Part shown: positions 1 to 8,491 of the stretch, one piece after another | How positions within the stretch are numbered: the first letter of the stretch is position 1 | Layout of the letters: each line of letters begins with the position of its first letter | Source: an uncultured Subdoligranulum sp. | GTDB taxonomy: Bacteria; Bacillota_A; Clostridia; Oscillospirales; Ruminococcaceae | Assembly (NCBI RefSeq): GCF_937890665.1 | Contig: NZ_CALADU010000240.1 | Location: 1 to 9,885, forward strand | Length of the DNA: 9,885 nt | Reading direction: 5' to 3' | Made by a program: the position numbers and the translations under genes | Notes under the pieces: model-generated | What the model was told of the DNA's origin: nothing | Database searches by the model: none | Seen by the model: only the letters and a program-made list of their open reading frames with translations

Positions 1-962
<962 letters not shown>

Positions 963-963
<1 letters not shown>

Positions 964-1370
964 TGGAAAAGACCTTTCAACTGGAGATCATCACCCCCGA
1001 ACGCCAGTTTTACACCGGTCAGGTGGAAAGCCTTGTGCTGCCCGCATTGGACGGTGAATACGGTGTGCTGCCCGGCCATGAGCCGGTGGTCACTGCGGTG
1101 GAACCCGGCGAAGCCCGCTTCAAGGTGGACGGTGTCTGGCACAGCGTCATCGTGACCCAAGGCTTTGCCGAGATCACCTCGGAATATGCCGTGCTGCTGG
1201 TCTCCACGGCGGAAAAGCCGGAGGAGATCGATGCCGTCCGCGCCCAGCGCGCCAAGGAGCGTGCCGAGGAGCGGCTGCGTCAGCACGAAAGCCAGCGGGA
1301 GTACTTCCGCAGCAAGGCGGCGTTGGCCCGTGCCACCGCCCGTCTGCGGGGCAGCAGCCACAAATCCTGA
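963..1370 (+). CDS. atpC: F-type ATP synthase subunit epsilon
   Basis: This is the epsilon subunit of the F1 central stalk, which couples rotation to catalysis and can inhibit ATP hydrolysis. The 135-residue product matches the usual family length (130-140). Residues 1 to about 84 form the N-terminal beta-sandwich, with the family-typical stretch LPALDGEYGVLPGHEPVV at 26-43. Residues from about 86 onward are charged and helical (PEEIDAVRAQRAKERAEERL), matching the C-terminal helical hairpin. The ATG shares a base with the atpD stop and the upstream purine run is only a modest ribosome binding site, so expression probably depends on coupling. It is the last gene of the operon, as in most bacteria, and is followed 16 bases later by a strong terminator. 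Confidence 0.96.
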
Positions 1371-1386
1371 TACCATACAAAGGCAG

Positions 1387-1424
1387 CAGCCCCCGAACCT
1401 TAGGGTTCGGGGGCTGTTTTATTA
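1387..1424 (+). terminator. Intrinsic terminator of the atp operon, shared with the convergent lipid operon
   Basis: A perfect 13-bp stem (CAGCCCCCGAACC at 1387-1399 paired with GGTTCGGGGGCTG at 1404-1416) encloses a 4-base loop and is followed on the plus strand by TTTT at 1417-1420 and further A/T bases. It sits just after the atpC stop. The convergent minus-strand glycosyltransferase ends with its TAA at 1422-1424, so the same hairpin begins a few bases past that stop. In that direction the trailing T-run is weak, so termination of the minus-strand transcript is probably less efficient or structure-driven. Confidence 0.93.
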
Positions 1425-2468
1425 TATCGCCGGGCGGCGGAGCGGCAGCGCACCACGCTGCCGGCTGGCGGTGGGCAAGGCGGCGTAGATTTGTCGCAGA
1501 GCCTGTCCGATCCGGGGCAAGCTGCGTTCTTCCGCCACCGCGCGTCCCGCCGCAGTCACATCGGGCAGACGGCTGTAGAGCAGACCCACCAGCTTGCGGC
1601 GCAGCGCCTGCCCGTCCCGCCCTTTGTAGACGTTGACGCCGTCGGTCAGCCAACCGTCATACACCGGGATGTCCCGCACCAGCGTGGGGGTGCCGCAGGC
1701 AAGGGCTTCCAGTACTACGATGCCCTCGGTTTCCTCGTGGCTGCAAAACAGGAAGGCATCGGCGCCGCAGTAGGCGTCCCGCAGTTCGCTCTGGGACAAA
1801 AAGCCGGGGAATTCCAGATTGGCGGGGGCGGCGGCCATGGCCTGCCGGATCTTGCGGGGGACCAGTGCCGGGTCGGTGTGACCAAACCAGAAGAACCGCA
1901 CCTGCGGCAGACTGCGGGCCAGTGCGATGAAGTCCAGAATGCCTTTGCGCTCCATAAAATGACCCACGCTGATCACCGCCTTGTCGTTCTCCGACAGCCC
2001 GTAGGCCTCCCGGAAGGCCGCCCGCCGCGCTGGGTCGGGGGCAAAAAAGGTGGTGTCCACCCCGTTGGAAAGGGGCTGTACCGGCGGGCACAGCCCGTAG
2101 CCGCGCAGGATGCCGGCGGCATAGGGGGTGGGGGTCAGGATCAAGTTGGCCTGATTGTAGCACAGGCAGAGCCACCGTTTAAAGAGGGGCGCCAGCAGGT
2201 CGGACCCCACAAAGGAATGGCGGAAGTCCGCCTCGGTGGAATGGCCGTACCAGATCACCGGAATGCCCTCTCGCCGGGCGCGGCGGGCCGCCCGGAAGGA
2301 ACAGGGCAGCACGGTGTTGATGTGGATCACATCGGCCCGGGGCTGCCAGTCGGTGACCACTGTCACACCGCTTTGTTCCAATGCGGCGTGCTGGTGGTTG
2401 GCAGCCTGTCCCACACCGCTCTTGCCCACAAGGCCCAGAGAGCCGGTATAAATATGTACACGGTACAT
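1422..2468 (-). CDS. GT4 glycosyltransferase, probable glycosyl-diacylglycerol (second-sugar) synthase
   Basis: A family GT4 (GT-B fold) nucleotide-sugar glycosyltransferase of 348 residues. It probably adds a second hexose to monoglucosyl-diacylglycerol at the inner membrane face, as in the alDGS/CpoA group of Gram-positive bacteria. Seen: the N-terminal glycine loop KSGVGQAANHQ (16-26), DVIHINT (46-52), the GHSTEADFRHSF stretch (75-86), LTPTPYA (111-117), SNGVD (134-138), ISVGHFMERKGILDF (166-180), and an E-X7-E motif at Glu246/Glu254 in EETEGIVVLEALACGTP. The start is set at the ATG at 2468 because GGAGGTGA lies seven to eight bases upstream; the upstream in-frame TTG at 2483 would put that site inside the gene. 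The ribosome binding site overlaps the end of the preceding VTT gene (gap of 5 bases), implying coupling. The lipid acceptor is inferred from family resemblance and the neighbouring alMGS-like gene. The sugar donor (glucose or galactose) cannot be read. Confidence 0.82.
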   Translation of the reverse strand: MYRVHIYTGSLGLVGKSGVGQAANHQHAALEQSGVTVVTDWQPRADVIHINTVLPCSFRAARRARREGIPVIWYGHSTEADFRHSFVGSDLLAPLFKRWLCLCYNQANLILTPTPYAAGILRGYGLCPPVQPLSNGVDTTFFAPDPARRAAFREAYGLSENDKAVISVGHFMERKGILDFIALARSLPQVRFFWFGHTDPALVPRKIRQAMAAAPANLEFPGFLSQSELRDAYCGADAFLFCSHEETEGIVVLEALACGTPTLVRDIPVYDGWLTDGVNVYKGRDGQALRRKLVGLLYSRLPDVTAAGRAVAEERSLPRIGQALRQIYAALPTASRQRGALPLRRPAI

Positions 2469-2473
2469 CGTTG

Positions 2474-3058
2474 TCACCTCCAAAGTCCCAGAATGTTCTG
2501 TGCCACCACGGTCAGCCCCAGGCTATATAGGGCAATGGCCGCCGGTTTGCACAAAACGATGATGGCGGTATAGAGCCGCCAGTCGATGCGGGTGGTCCCG
2601 GCCAAAAAACAGAGGTAATCGTCGGGGGCCACCGGGATGAAGATCAGAAAAGCAAACCACCGGGCAAACCGGTTGCCGCTGCCCATCCAGCGGTCGTATT
2701 TTTCGATCATCTTGGGCGGAAAGAGGGATTCCAGCAGGGGCCGGCCGCAGGCCCGGGCGATGGCAAAAGCCGCCAGCGAACCCAGACAGATGCCGATGTA
2801 GTTGTACCAGAACCCCTGCCAAGCACCGAAGAGGATGACACCGGCCAAGCAGCCCAGCCCGCCGGGCAGGATGGGGATGACCACCTGTACGGCCTGAAAC
2901 GCCATAAACACCACCGGCCCGGCCCAGCCGAATTGGCCGATATAGGAGGTCAGCGCTTCCCGGGAGGAAAACAGTCCGGCCCGCCAAAAGGTGTAGGCCA
3001 GCACACAGCAGAGCACCAACCCCAGTACCGAGGCGGCGCGGTTGATGGTTTTTACCAT
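2474..3058 (-). CDS. TVP38/TMEM64-type VTT-domain (DedA-like) membrane protein
   Basis: A 194-residue integral membrane protein with a VTT domain (the SNARE-associated/DedA-like family). Members have been linked to lipid scrambling or flipping and envelope homeostasis; the exact substrate here is unknown. Seen: an N-terminal membrane segment (about 10-26), then hydrophobic segments around 45-62, 66-82, 87-103, 133-150 and 163-185. Typical motifs are the re-entrant-loop-like VIPILPGGLGCLAG (60-73) and FIPVAPDDYLCFLAG (140-154); the Pro and Asp residues of the latter are the family hallmark. The ATG at 3058 has AAGGAGG at good spacing and overlaps the stop of the upstream glycosyltransferase by 7 bases (ATGGTAA). 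Lying between two glycolipid synthases, it is a plausible candidate for moving their lipid product or precursor across the membrane, but that is inference from context. Confidence 0.85.
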   Translation of the reverse strand: MVKTINRAASVLGLVLCCVLAYTFWRAGLFSSREALTSYIGQFGWAGPVVFMAFQAVQVVIPILPGGLGCLAGVILFGAWQGFWYNYIGICLGSLAAFAIARACGRPLLESLFPPKMIEKYDRWMGSGNRFARWFAFLIFIPVAPDDYLCFLAGTTRIDWRLYTAIIVLCKPAAIALYSLGLTVVAQNILGLWR

Positions 3059-4224
3059 AGTAGGACCCTCCTTGGGTGGGCGGCGTGGGGCGCCGCGGTC
3101 TTGTTCAGGATGGCACGCCGGTAGAGAGCCTCCACCGCTGCGCCGAAGGCTTCCCGGGCATAGGGGGCGGCGGCTTGCCGGGCTTTCTGCCGGGCTGCGT
3201 CCAAAGCGGCGCCTTGGGGCAGTCCCGCTGCCAGTGCGGCCAGCTCCTCGGGGGTGTGGTAGACCCAGCCGCCCTGCCCCGGGGTGATCAGGGCACGTAC
3301 GCAGGGATCATCCCGGCAAAGCAGCGGCAGTCCGGCGGCCAATGCCTCCAGATAGGTCAGGCCTTGGGCTTCGCTGGTGGAAGCGCTGACGAACACATCG
3401 GCCAGCGCATAGTAGCGGGGCACCTCGGCGGGCACCACCATGCCGGTAAAACGGACCCGGTGGGCGACGCCCAACGCCTCGGCTTCTGTCTGCAAGGCGG
3501 CCCGTTCCGGCCCGTCCCCCACAATGAGCAGGATGCCCCGGGGGATTTGCCGCAAAGCGGTGAGCAGCTCCCCGATGTTCTTCTCTTTGACCAGCCGCCC
3601 CAGATAGAGCAGCACCGGCTCGTCGGTGGGCAGGGCCAGCGCCTGCCGCAGCGCGGGGGTGGGGGGCACCGCAAAGCGGCGCAGGTCCAGCCCGGTGGGG
3701 ATGACCTGAATGGGGCAGCGGATGCCGTAGCGGGTCAACAGCCAGCGAATCTTGTCGGTGGGGGCGATGACTGCATCGCAGGCACCGCAGATGCTGCGGG
3801 TAAAAAGCTGCGCCAACCGGCGGCCCATCCGGCGGCTGGGGGAGAAGTAGTGGGTATAATCCTCATAAACGGTATGGTAAGTATGGATCAGCGGGGCACC
3901 GGCTGCCTTGGCCAACTGTTTGGCGGGGGCAAAGGTGCTGAATTCGCACTGGGAATGGACCACGTCGGGCTGCCAAGCGGCCAGTTCCCGCAAAGCACCG
4001 TTCAGTGCGGGGGCCCGCAGCCGGGCACCGGGATATACCAGCCCGGCATCCAGTGAGCCTAAGTAGGTTACGCCGTCCTCGGTGTAGGTGTGACTGCTGC
4101 CGGCCAGCGTCAGCACCCGCACCTCGTGGCCCCGGGCCTGCAACTCGGCACGCAGCGCCACCGTGGAGGTCACCACGCCGTTGACCGTGGGGGCCCAAGT
4201 ATCGCTCGTCAATAAGATTTTCAT
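3052..4224 (-). CDS. GT4 glycosyltransferase, probable 1,2-diacylglycerol 3-glucosyltransferase (alMGS-like)
   Basis: A 390-residue family GT4 enzyme. It probably transfers glucose from UDP-glucose to diacylglycerol, giving monoglucosyl-diacylglycerol at the cytoplasmic membrane surface. Seen: N-terminal MKILLTSDTWAPTVNGVVTS with the donor-side glycine loop (16-20), DVVHSQCEFSTFAPAKQLAK (87-106), HTYHTVYEDYTHYFSP (114-129), which is highly typical of this lipid-glucosyltransferase group, VIPTGLD (174-180), YLGRLVKEKNI (207-217), VGDGPE (235-240), and E-X7-E at Glu285/Glu293 in SEAQGLTYLEALAAGLP. The start is at 4224 because AAGGAG stands 7 bases before this ATG; an in-frame ATG at 4242 would place that site inside the coding region. 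First gene of the three-gene lipid operon, it overlaps the VTT gene by 7 bases. A related GT4 function (for example mannosylation of another lipid) remains possible. Confidence 0.83.
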   Translation of the reverse strand: MKILLTSDTWAPTVNGVVTSTVALRAELQARGHEVRVLTLAGSSHTYTEDGVTYLGSLDAGLVYPGARLRAPALNGALRELAAWQPDVVHSQCEFSTFAPAKQLAKAAGAPLIHTYHTVYEDYTHYFSPSRRMGRRLAQLFTRSICGACDAVIAPTDKIRWLLTRYGIRCPIQVIPTGLDLRRFAVPPTPALRQALALPTDEPVLLYLGRLVKEKNIGELLTALRQIPRGILLIVGDGPERAALQTEAEALGVAHRVRFTGMVVPAEVPRYYALADVFVSASTSEAQGLTYLEALAAGLPLLCRDDPCVRALITPGQGGWVYHTPEELAALAAGLPQGAALDAARQKARQAAAPYAREAFGAAVEALYRRAILNKTAAPHAAHPRRVLLW

Positions 4225-4261
4225 AGGAACACTCCTTGCCATGGGTTGAATCAGGTCCTTT

Positions 4262-4273
4262 GTTTATATAAAC
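4262..4273 (-). promoter_or_regulatory. Possible promoter -10 region of the lipid operon (12-bp AT palindrome)
   Basis: The intergenic stretch upstream of the first lipid-operon gene contains a perfect 12-bp palindrome, GTTTATATAAAC, which includes TATATA/TATAAA reading toward the gene. Transcription starting just downstream would give a leader of about 35 bases before the ATG at 4224. No convincing -35 hexamer stands 16-18 bases upstream, so the call rests on position and composition only. It is downstream of the terminator at 4298-4336, so the lipid operon needs its own promoter somewhere here. Confidence 0.35.
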
Positions 4274-4297
4274 GAATGAGCCCCTTGTTTTTTTGCA

Positions 4298-4336
4298 ACA
4301 AAACAAAAAACCTGCACGAACCGTTGTCCGTGCAGG
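4298..4336 (-). terminator. Intrinsic terminator of the TRAP/oxidoreductase operon
   Basis: Reading the minus strand, an 8-bp stem CCTGCACG (4336-4329) and CGTGCAGG (4318-4311) closes a 10-base loop. It is followed directly by TTTTTTGTTTTGTT. It lies 21 bases after the stop of the second oxidoreductase gene, and separates that operon from the lipid-glycosyltransferase operon on the same strand. Confidence 0.93.
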
Positions 4337-4357
4337 CAAAGGAGAAATCCGCTCCGC

Positions 4358-5527
4358 TCAGCGCCCTACATCACGCCCCAGCGTGATGGGTTTGGTGGGA
4401 GCAAAATTGTCGATGCTTTTGGTTTTTTCGTGGAAGTGGGGCATCACCGAAGCAATGCCGCCCTTGCGATAGAAGACATCGTCCGGGGTCAACGGCAGGT
4501 GTACCGTCTGGCCCGTGGCCGCCGATTTGTAGATGGCGGCGATCAGCTCAATGGTGTTGCGGCCCTGCTGCCCGTCGATGCCCAGTGGTTCTTCGCCGCG
4601 GATGGCCCGCAGAAAATTGCCGATCTGGGCAGGGTGCCCTTCCACCGGCAGGTCGGGCAAAGCCTCGTACTGCTGCTGGATGGCTTGCTCGGTGGCGGTG
4701 TCTTCCTCTGGGAATCCGTTGGGCAGGGCTTTGGCCGCGGATACCTGCCAAGGCACACTGACACTGGCCTTTTCCCCTTGGAAGATCAATTCCTGCGCCT
4801 CGTTGTGGGTGACCAGTGAGGCGGTCAACTGGACCATCGTTTGGGGATACCGCAGGACAGCGGTGGCCACGTCCTCACACTCCGAGTTGCTGTGTCCGAC
4901 GTTGGCAATCACCGCATCCACGGTCTGGGGCATGCCCAGCATCCATTGCAGCAGGTCGATGTGATGCACCGCATGGTTGGTCACGCAGCCGCCGGATTCC
5001 TTCTCCCAGGTGCCGCGCCACCAGATGTCGTAATAGTTTTCGCCGCGCCACCACAGGGAGTTGACGGTGGCAAACAGCACCCGACCAAGGGCGCCTTCCT
5101 CCAGCAGATGTTTGACCTTCTGGTGGGGCGTTTTGTAACGGTTTTGGGCTACGATGCTCAGCAGGCAGCCGCTGGCTTGGGCGGCTTGCAGCATGGCGTC
5201 GCATTCTTCCAGCGAACCGGCCATCGGCTTTTCGCAGATCACGTGCTTGCCGGCCTGCAGTGCATCGATGGCGGTGGAAGCGTGGGCGCTGGGGGGCAGG
5301 CAGATGGAAACCGCATCAATGTCGGGCCGGGCCAACGCTTCGTGAAAATCTTTCAGCGCTTGGGCGGGTAACTGGTAGCGGTCAATCAGGGCATTGGCCT
5401 TGTCGGTGAACAGGTCGCAGACCGCCCGTACCTCGCACAGGTCTTTGTATTGCAGGTACGCCTGAATATGGACTTCGGCAATCGCACCGGCGCCAATGAT
5501 GGCAATGCCCAGTTTTTTCTCCGGCAT
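4358..5527 (-). CDS. Gfo/Idh/MocA family NAD(P)-dependent oxidoreductase (standard type)
   Basis: A cytoplasmic sugar or polyol dehydrogenase-type protein of 389 residues. Seen: the Rossmann nucleotide loop GIAIIGAGAIAE (7-18), the ICLPPSAHASTAIDAL region (75-90), the family motif CEKPMA with catalytic-type Lys100 (98-103), and the substrate-domain motif GGCVTNHAVHHIDLL with His188 and Asp191. Asn184 sits where many relatives have Asp. The segment NSLWWRGENYYDIWWRGTWEKESGG (156-180) is rich in Trp and Tyr and probably lines the substrate pocket. The C-terminal tail beyond about 340 is somewhat extended and polar. The ATG at 5527 has AAGGAGG eight bases upstream. It follows the other oxidoreductase gene by 13 bases and ends the TRAP operon. 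The family covers inositol, glucose, gluconate-type and other sugar substrates, so the substrate and direction of reaction are not assignable from sequence alone. Confidence 0.9.
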   Translation of the reverse strand: MPEKKLGIAIIGAGAIAEVHIQAYLQYKDLCEVRAVCDLFTDKANALIDRYQLPAQALKDFHEALARPDIDAVSICLPPSAHASTAIDALQAGKHVICEKPMAGSLEECDAMLQAAQASGCLLSIVAQNRYKTPHQKVKHLLEEGALGRVLFATVNSLWWRGENYYDIWWRGTWEKESGGCVTNHAVHHIDLLQWMLGMPQTVDAVIANVGHSNSECEDVATAVLRYPQTMVQLTASLVTHNEAQELIFQGEKASVSVPWQVSAAKALPNGFPEEDTATEQAIQQQYEALPDLPVEGHPAQIGNFLRAIRGEEPLGIDGQQGRNTIELIAAIYKSAATGQTVHLPLTPDDVFYRKGGIASVMPHFHEKTKSIDNFAPTKPITLGRDVGR

Positions 5528-5540
5528 AGAAAACCCCTCC

Positions 5541-6617
5541 TTAATAATGTACGTGCAGGGCCCGCTCCTGTGCCTCCAAAGCCAGTTCCATCATCCGGAA
5601 GATGTGTTCCTGCGGCATGGCGGTTTCGGTGCGGTCCAGACAATCCCGGATCATCCGGCCAAAGAACGGGAACCCACACTCACCGCTCACACAGCGGTGG
5701 TGTTCCCCTGACTGATCTACCCAGTAGACATGGTCCCCCTCGGCATTGTTGGCCACATCGATGTATTTGCGGATCTCGATGTAACCGTCGGTGCCGATGA
5801 TCAGCGTTCGGCCGTCCCCCCAGGCACCCAGCCCGTTGGGGGTGAACCAATCCACCCGGAAATAGGCGCTCACGCCGTTGTCGCATTGCAGCATGGCGTC
5901 CCCAAAATCCTGAAACTTGGGATACTGGGAATGGGTGTAGTTGCCGATGCGGCTTTGCAGGATGGTGGCATCCTGCGCCCCGGCAAAAAAGACCAACTGT
6001 TCGATCTGGTGGCAGCCGATGTCCACCAGAATGCCGCCGTAACGGTCCTCGTCAAAGAACCAGTCGGGGCGGTGGGGGGCGTCCAACCGATGGGGACCCC
6101 AGCCCATGACCTGAACTACCCGGCCAATGGTACCGGCGCGCAGCAGCTCCTCGGCATACACCGACGCCTCCACGTGCAGGCGCTCGCTGAAATAAGTGAA
6201 GAATTTGCGGCCGGTCTCGGCCACGGTCTGCCGGGCTTGTGCCACCTGTTCCCGGGTGGTCAAGGGCGGCTTGTCGGCAAAAAAGTCCTTGCCGTGGCGC
6301 ATGGCCTCCAGCCCGATGCCGCACCGGTCGGCGGCGACTGCCGCCGAAGCAATCAGCCGCACCGGGGCTTGCAGCACTTCCTCCCGGCTTTGGGCGACCT
6401 GCACCTGCGGGAAGGCCTGCCGGAATTTGGCCACCTTTTCGGGGTCGGGGTCATAGACCCAAGCAATATCGGCGCCGGCTTCACACAGGCCGTTGCACAT
6501 GCCGTAGATATGGCCGTGATCCAGCCCGATCACCCCCACCGGAAAGGTGCCGGGGGCACAGACCGGACAGGCTTTGCCCTTCGGGGCGTAGGTACTGCCG
6601 TCTCTTTTCTCTTGCAT
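5541..6617 (-). CDS. Gfo/Idh/MocA family oxidoreductase (divergent type with GLDHGH loop)
   Basis: A 358-residue member of the same broad family, but clearly not a recent duplicate of its neighbour. The nucleotide-binding strand reads VGVIGLDHGHIYGM (27-40), without the usual GxGxxG spacing. The lysine motif is ADKPPLTT (114-121, Lys116) rather than EKP. The substrate-domain motif is YGGILVDIGCHQIEQL with Asp199, His203 and Glu206. About 26 residues precede the Rossmann strand and contain a CPVC pair (17-20). The ATG at 6617 is supported by GAGGAGG about nine bases upstream, so the N-terminal extension appears real. It begins 16 bases after the large-permease stop. Given its place in the operon it probably acts on the imported solute or an intermediate. 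The altered dinucleotide loop could mean unusual cofactor handling, or a non-redox role such as elimination; this is inference. Confidence 0.86.
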   Translation of the reverse strand: MQEKRDGSTYAPKGKACPVCAPGTFPVGVIGLDHGHIYGMCNGLCEAGADIAWVYDPDPEKVAKFRQAFPQVQVAQSREEVLQAPVRLIASAAVAADRCGIGLEAMRHGKDFFADKPPLTTREQVAQARQTVAETGRKFFTYFSERLHVEASVYAEELLRAGTIGRVVQVMGWGPHRLDAPHRPDWFFDEDRYGGILVDIGCHQIEQLVFFAGAQDATILQSRIGNYTHSQYPKFQDFGDAMLQCDNGVSAYFRVDWFTPNGLGAWGDGRTLIIGTDGYIEIRKYIDVANNAEGDHVYWVDQSGEHHRCVSGECGFPFFGRMIRDCLDRTETAMPQEHIFRMMELALEAQERALHVHY

Positions 6618-6633
6618 GATGGTACGCCTCCTC

Positions 6634-7917
6634 TTACCCGTAGATCAAGTTGGGCAGCCATGTGACGATCCCGGGGAAGATAAAGGCCAGCACCATAGCG
6701 ATCAGCACGGTGGCAATGTAGGGCAGCAACGGTTTGATGGATTTTTCCATGGGCAGATGGGCCACACCGCAGGAAATGAACAGGAAGGTGCCTACCGGCG
6801 GAGTGATGGCGCCCAACTGCATCACGATGACCATGATCACGCCGAAGTGGATGGGATCAAACCCGAAGGCGTTGCCGATGGACAGGACCGTGGCAGCAAA
6901 CATGGCGATGATGACGGTGGGATCCAAGAACATGCCCAGAATCACAAAGACGATGCAAAGGAAGATGACCACGGCCACCGGGTTGCCCAGCACATTGATG
7001 GCGAAGTTTTCCACTTCAGACTGGAAGTGCAGGCGCACCAGCACGTTGGACAGAACGCCCGCGCCGGCGATGGTCATATACACCACGGCGGTGGTGATGG
7101 CGGATTCCACCAGAATACTGGGAATGTCCCGCCATTTCAAGCTCTTGGTAATCACGAAACCGTAGAACAGGCCGTACACGATGGCCAGCACGCCGGATTC
7201 GGTGGGGGTGACGATGCCGAAGCAGATACCGGACAGGATGATCAGCGGCATCAGCAGCGCACCCAGCGAATGCCAGCCGGTGCGCAGCAAGTTGAGGATG
7301 GAAAACTTGGTGCGGGGAATGTCGTAATGCCGCAGGCGGTATTCCATGTAGACAACGCCCATCTGCATCAGACCGATGATGATGCCGGGAACCAAACCGC
7401 CCATGAACATCCGGCCAATGGGGACCTCGGTGTAATAGGCATATAGGATCATGGCGATGCTGGGCGGAATGATGGGGGACAACATGGAGGAACCGGCGGT
7501 AACGGCCACCGCGTAGTCCTTATCGTAGCCCTGCTTTTCCATGGCGGGGATGAGCATACCGCCAATGGCGGCGGCGTCGGCGCAGCCGGAACCTTGGATG
7601 CCGCCGAAGATCATGGAAGTCAAAACGTTTACATGGCCCAGACCGCCCGGCAGAAAGCCCACGGCGGCGTTGGCGAAGTTCACCAGTTTGTCGGTGATTT
7701 TGGCCCGCATGATGATGTTGCCGGCGGTGACAAAGAACGGGATGGCCAACAGCGACAAGCTGTTGACGCTGCCGAACATTTTAATAATGGTCAGATCCAG
7801 CGAGTTGCCGCCTGCCACAATGAAGATGATACCGGTGATCAGCAGGGCCATAAAGATGGGGAACCCCAGAAAAATGAAGGCCAGCAGTACCAGAAAAATC
7901 AATAATGTTACTAACAC
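6634..7917 (-). CDS. TRAP transporter large permease subunit (DctM family)
   Basis: The large membrane subunit of a tripartite ATP-independent periplasmic (TRAP) transporter. It forms the translocation path and couples solute import to an ion (usually Na+) gradient. The product is 427 residues, the normal size, and is almost wholly hydrophobic with many membrane spans. Family-typical stretches are LLAIPFFVTAGNIIMRAKIT (56-75), IFGGIQGSGCADAAAIGGML (103-122), AGSSMLSPIIPPSIAMILYA (141-160) and, near the C-terminus, VIMVIVMQLGAITPPVGTFLF. The start codon is GTG at 7917 with AAGGAGG about ten bases upstream; the first membrane helix begins at once, as usual for this family. The gene follows the small permease by 15 bases. 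Substrate specificity resides mainly in the binding protein and is not evident here. Confidence 0.95.
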   Translation of the reverse strand: MLVTLLIFLVLLAFIFLGFPIFMALLITGIIFIVAGGNSLDLTIIKMFGSVNSLSLLAIPFFVTAGNIIMRAKITDKLVNFANAAVGFLPGGLGHVNVLTSMIFGGIQGSGCADAAAIGGMLIPAMEKQGYDKDYAVAVTAGSSMLSPIIPPSIAMILYAYYTEVPIGRMFMGGLVPGIIIGLMQMGVVYMEYRLRHYDIPRTKFSILNLLRTGWHSLGALLMPLIILSGICFGIVTPTESGVLAIVYGLFYGFVITKSLKWRDIPSILVESAITTAVVYMTIAGAGVLSNVLVRLHFQSEVENFAINVLGNPVAVVIFLCIVFVILGMFLDPTVIIAMFAATVLSIGNAFGFDPIHFGVIMVIVMQLGAITPPVGTFLFISCGVAHLPMEKSIKPLLPYIATVLIAMVLAFIFPGIVTWLPNLIYG

Positions 7918-7932
7918 AGTTGGTTCCCCTCC

Positions 7933-8457
7933 TTAAAAGGCGCTGGTGGTGGAATCACTCTCTTTGGCGAAGGGATGCTTGCCGAAGAGGAAGATCAGCA
8001 GGTAATCATAAAATAGGTAGAAACACCCAACGGGAATGGCCGCGTAAAACCACGCATTGGAGATATGCAGGTTTTGCAGATAGCTGCGGCTTTGGCTGAT
8101 GGTCACCGAGATGCCCACCACGATCAGGACGACCAAGGTGATCAGTACCACGATCTGGGCCACTTTTTTCAGGATGGCGGCGGCTTTGGCGGGCAGGATC
8201 TTCGCCACAAAACTCTCCAAACTCACGTGGGCGTTGGTTTTTACGCCCAGACCCGCGGCCAAAAAGGCGATCCACACCGCCCCCATCTGCATGAGCTCGT
8301 TGACCCACGGGAAGGGCCGCATCGAGGGCACACCGCGTACCACATAGCGCAGAATGATGTTGACAAGACACATCAGGATACAGGCGGCCAAAATGACCAC
8401 CAACGCTGTTATGCGGATCGCGTTGAGTACCCGATCCACTTTTTCTAACTTTTTCAC
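7933..8457 (-). CDS. TRAP transporter small permease subunit (DctQ family)
   Basis: The small membrane subunit of the TRAP transporter, which pairs with the large permease and helps dock the binding protein. The 174-residue product shows four hydrophobic segments: about 15-39, 53-71, 98-120 and 135-158. Features typical of the family are NIILRYVV (33-40) at the end of the first span and PWVNELMQMGAVWIAFLAAG (50-69), with an acidic residue entering the second span. The start is set at a GTG at 8457 because GGAGG lies seven bases upstream; an in-frame TTG at 8463 is too close to that site. The gene is preceded by a 115-base gap after the binding-protein gene, which holds a hairpin with a T-run, and is followed closely by the large-permease gene. 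Confidence 0.92.
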   Translation of the reverse strand: MKKLEKVDRVLNAIRITALVVILAACILMCLVNIILRYVVRGVPSMRPFPWVNELMQMGAVWIAFLAAGLGVKTNAHVSLESFVAKILPAKAAAILKKVAQIVVLITLVVLIVVGISVTISQSRSYLQNLHISNAWFYAAIPVGCFYLFYDYLLIFLFGKHPFAKESDSTTSAF

Positions 8458-8491
8458 AAGCAAACCTCCGGATTTTGCAAAACGACTTGCT

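Noticed and set aside
1491..2573. A 360-codon open frame on the plus strand opposite the second lipid glycosyltransferase and the VTT gene
   Set aside because: It is antisense to two well-supported genes, its translation is low-complexity (Gly/Gln/His-rich) and without a recognisable domain, and it has no plausible ribosome binding site. Long antisense frames are expected in GC-rich codon-biased DNA.
5730..7446. Two long plus-strand frames, one of them strikingly rich in His, Asp and Gly (about 6616-7446)
   Set aside because: Both lie opposite an oxidoreductase and the large permease. The His/Asp richness is the antisense image of hydrophobic membrane codons (for example ATC and GTG read in reverse), not a metal-binding protein.
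7620..7633. A cre-like sequence TGTAAACGTTTTGA (minus strand) inside the large-permease gene
   Set aside because: It differs from the cre consensus at a strongly conserved position and lies within a conserved coding stretch (NVLTSM), so chance is the simplest explanation.
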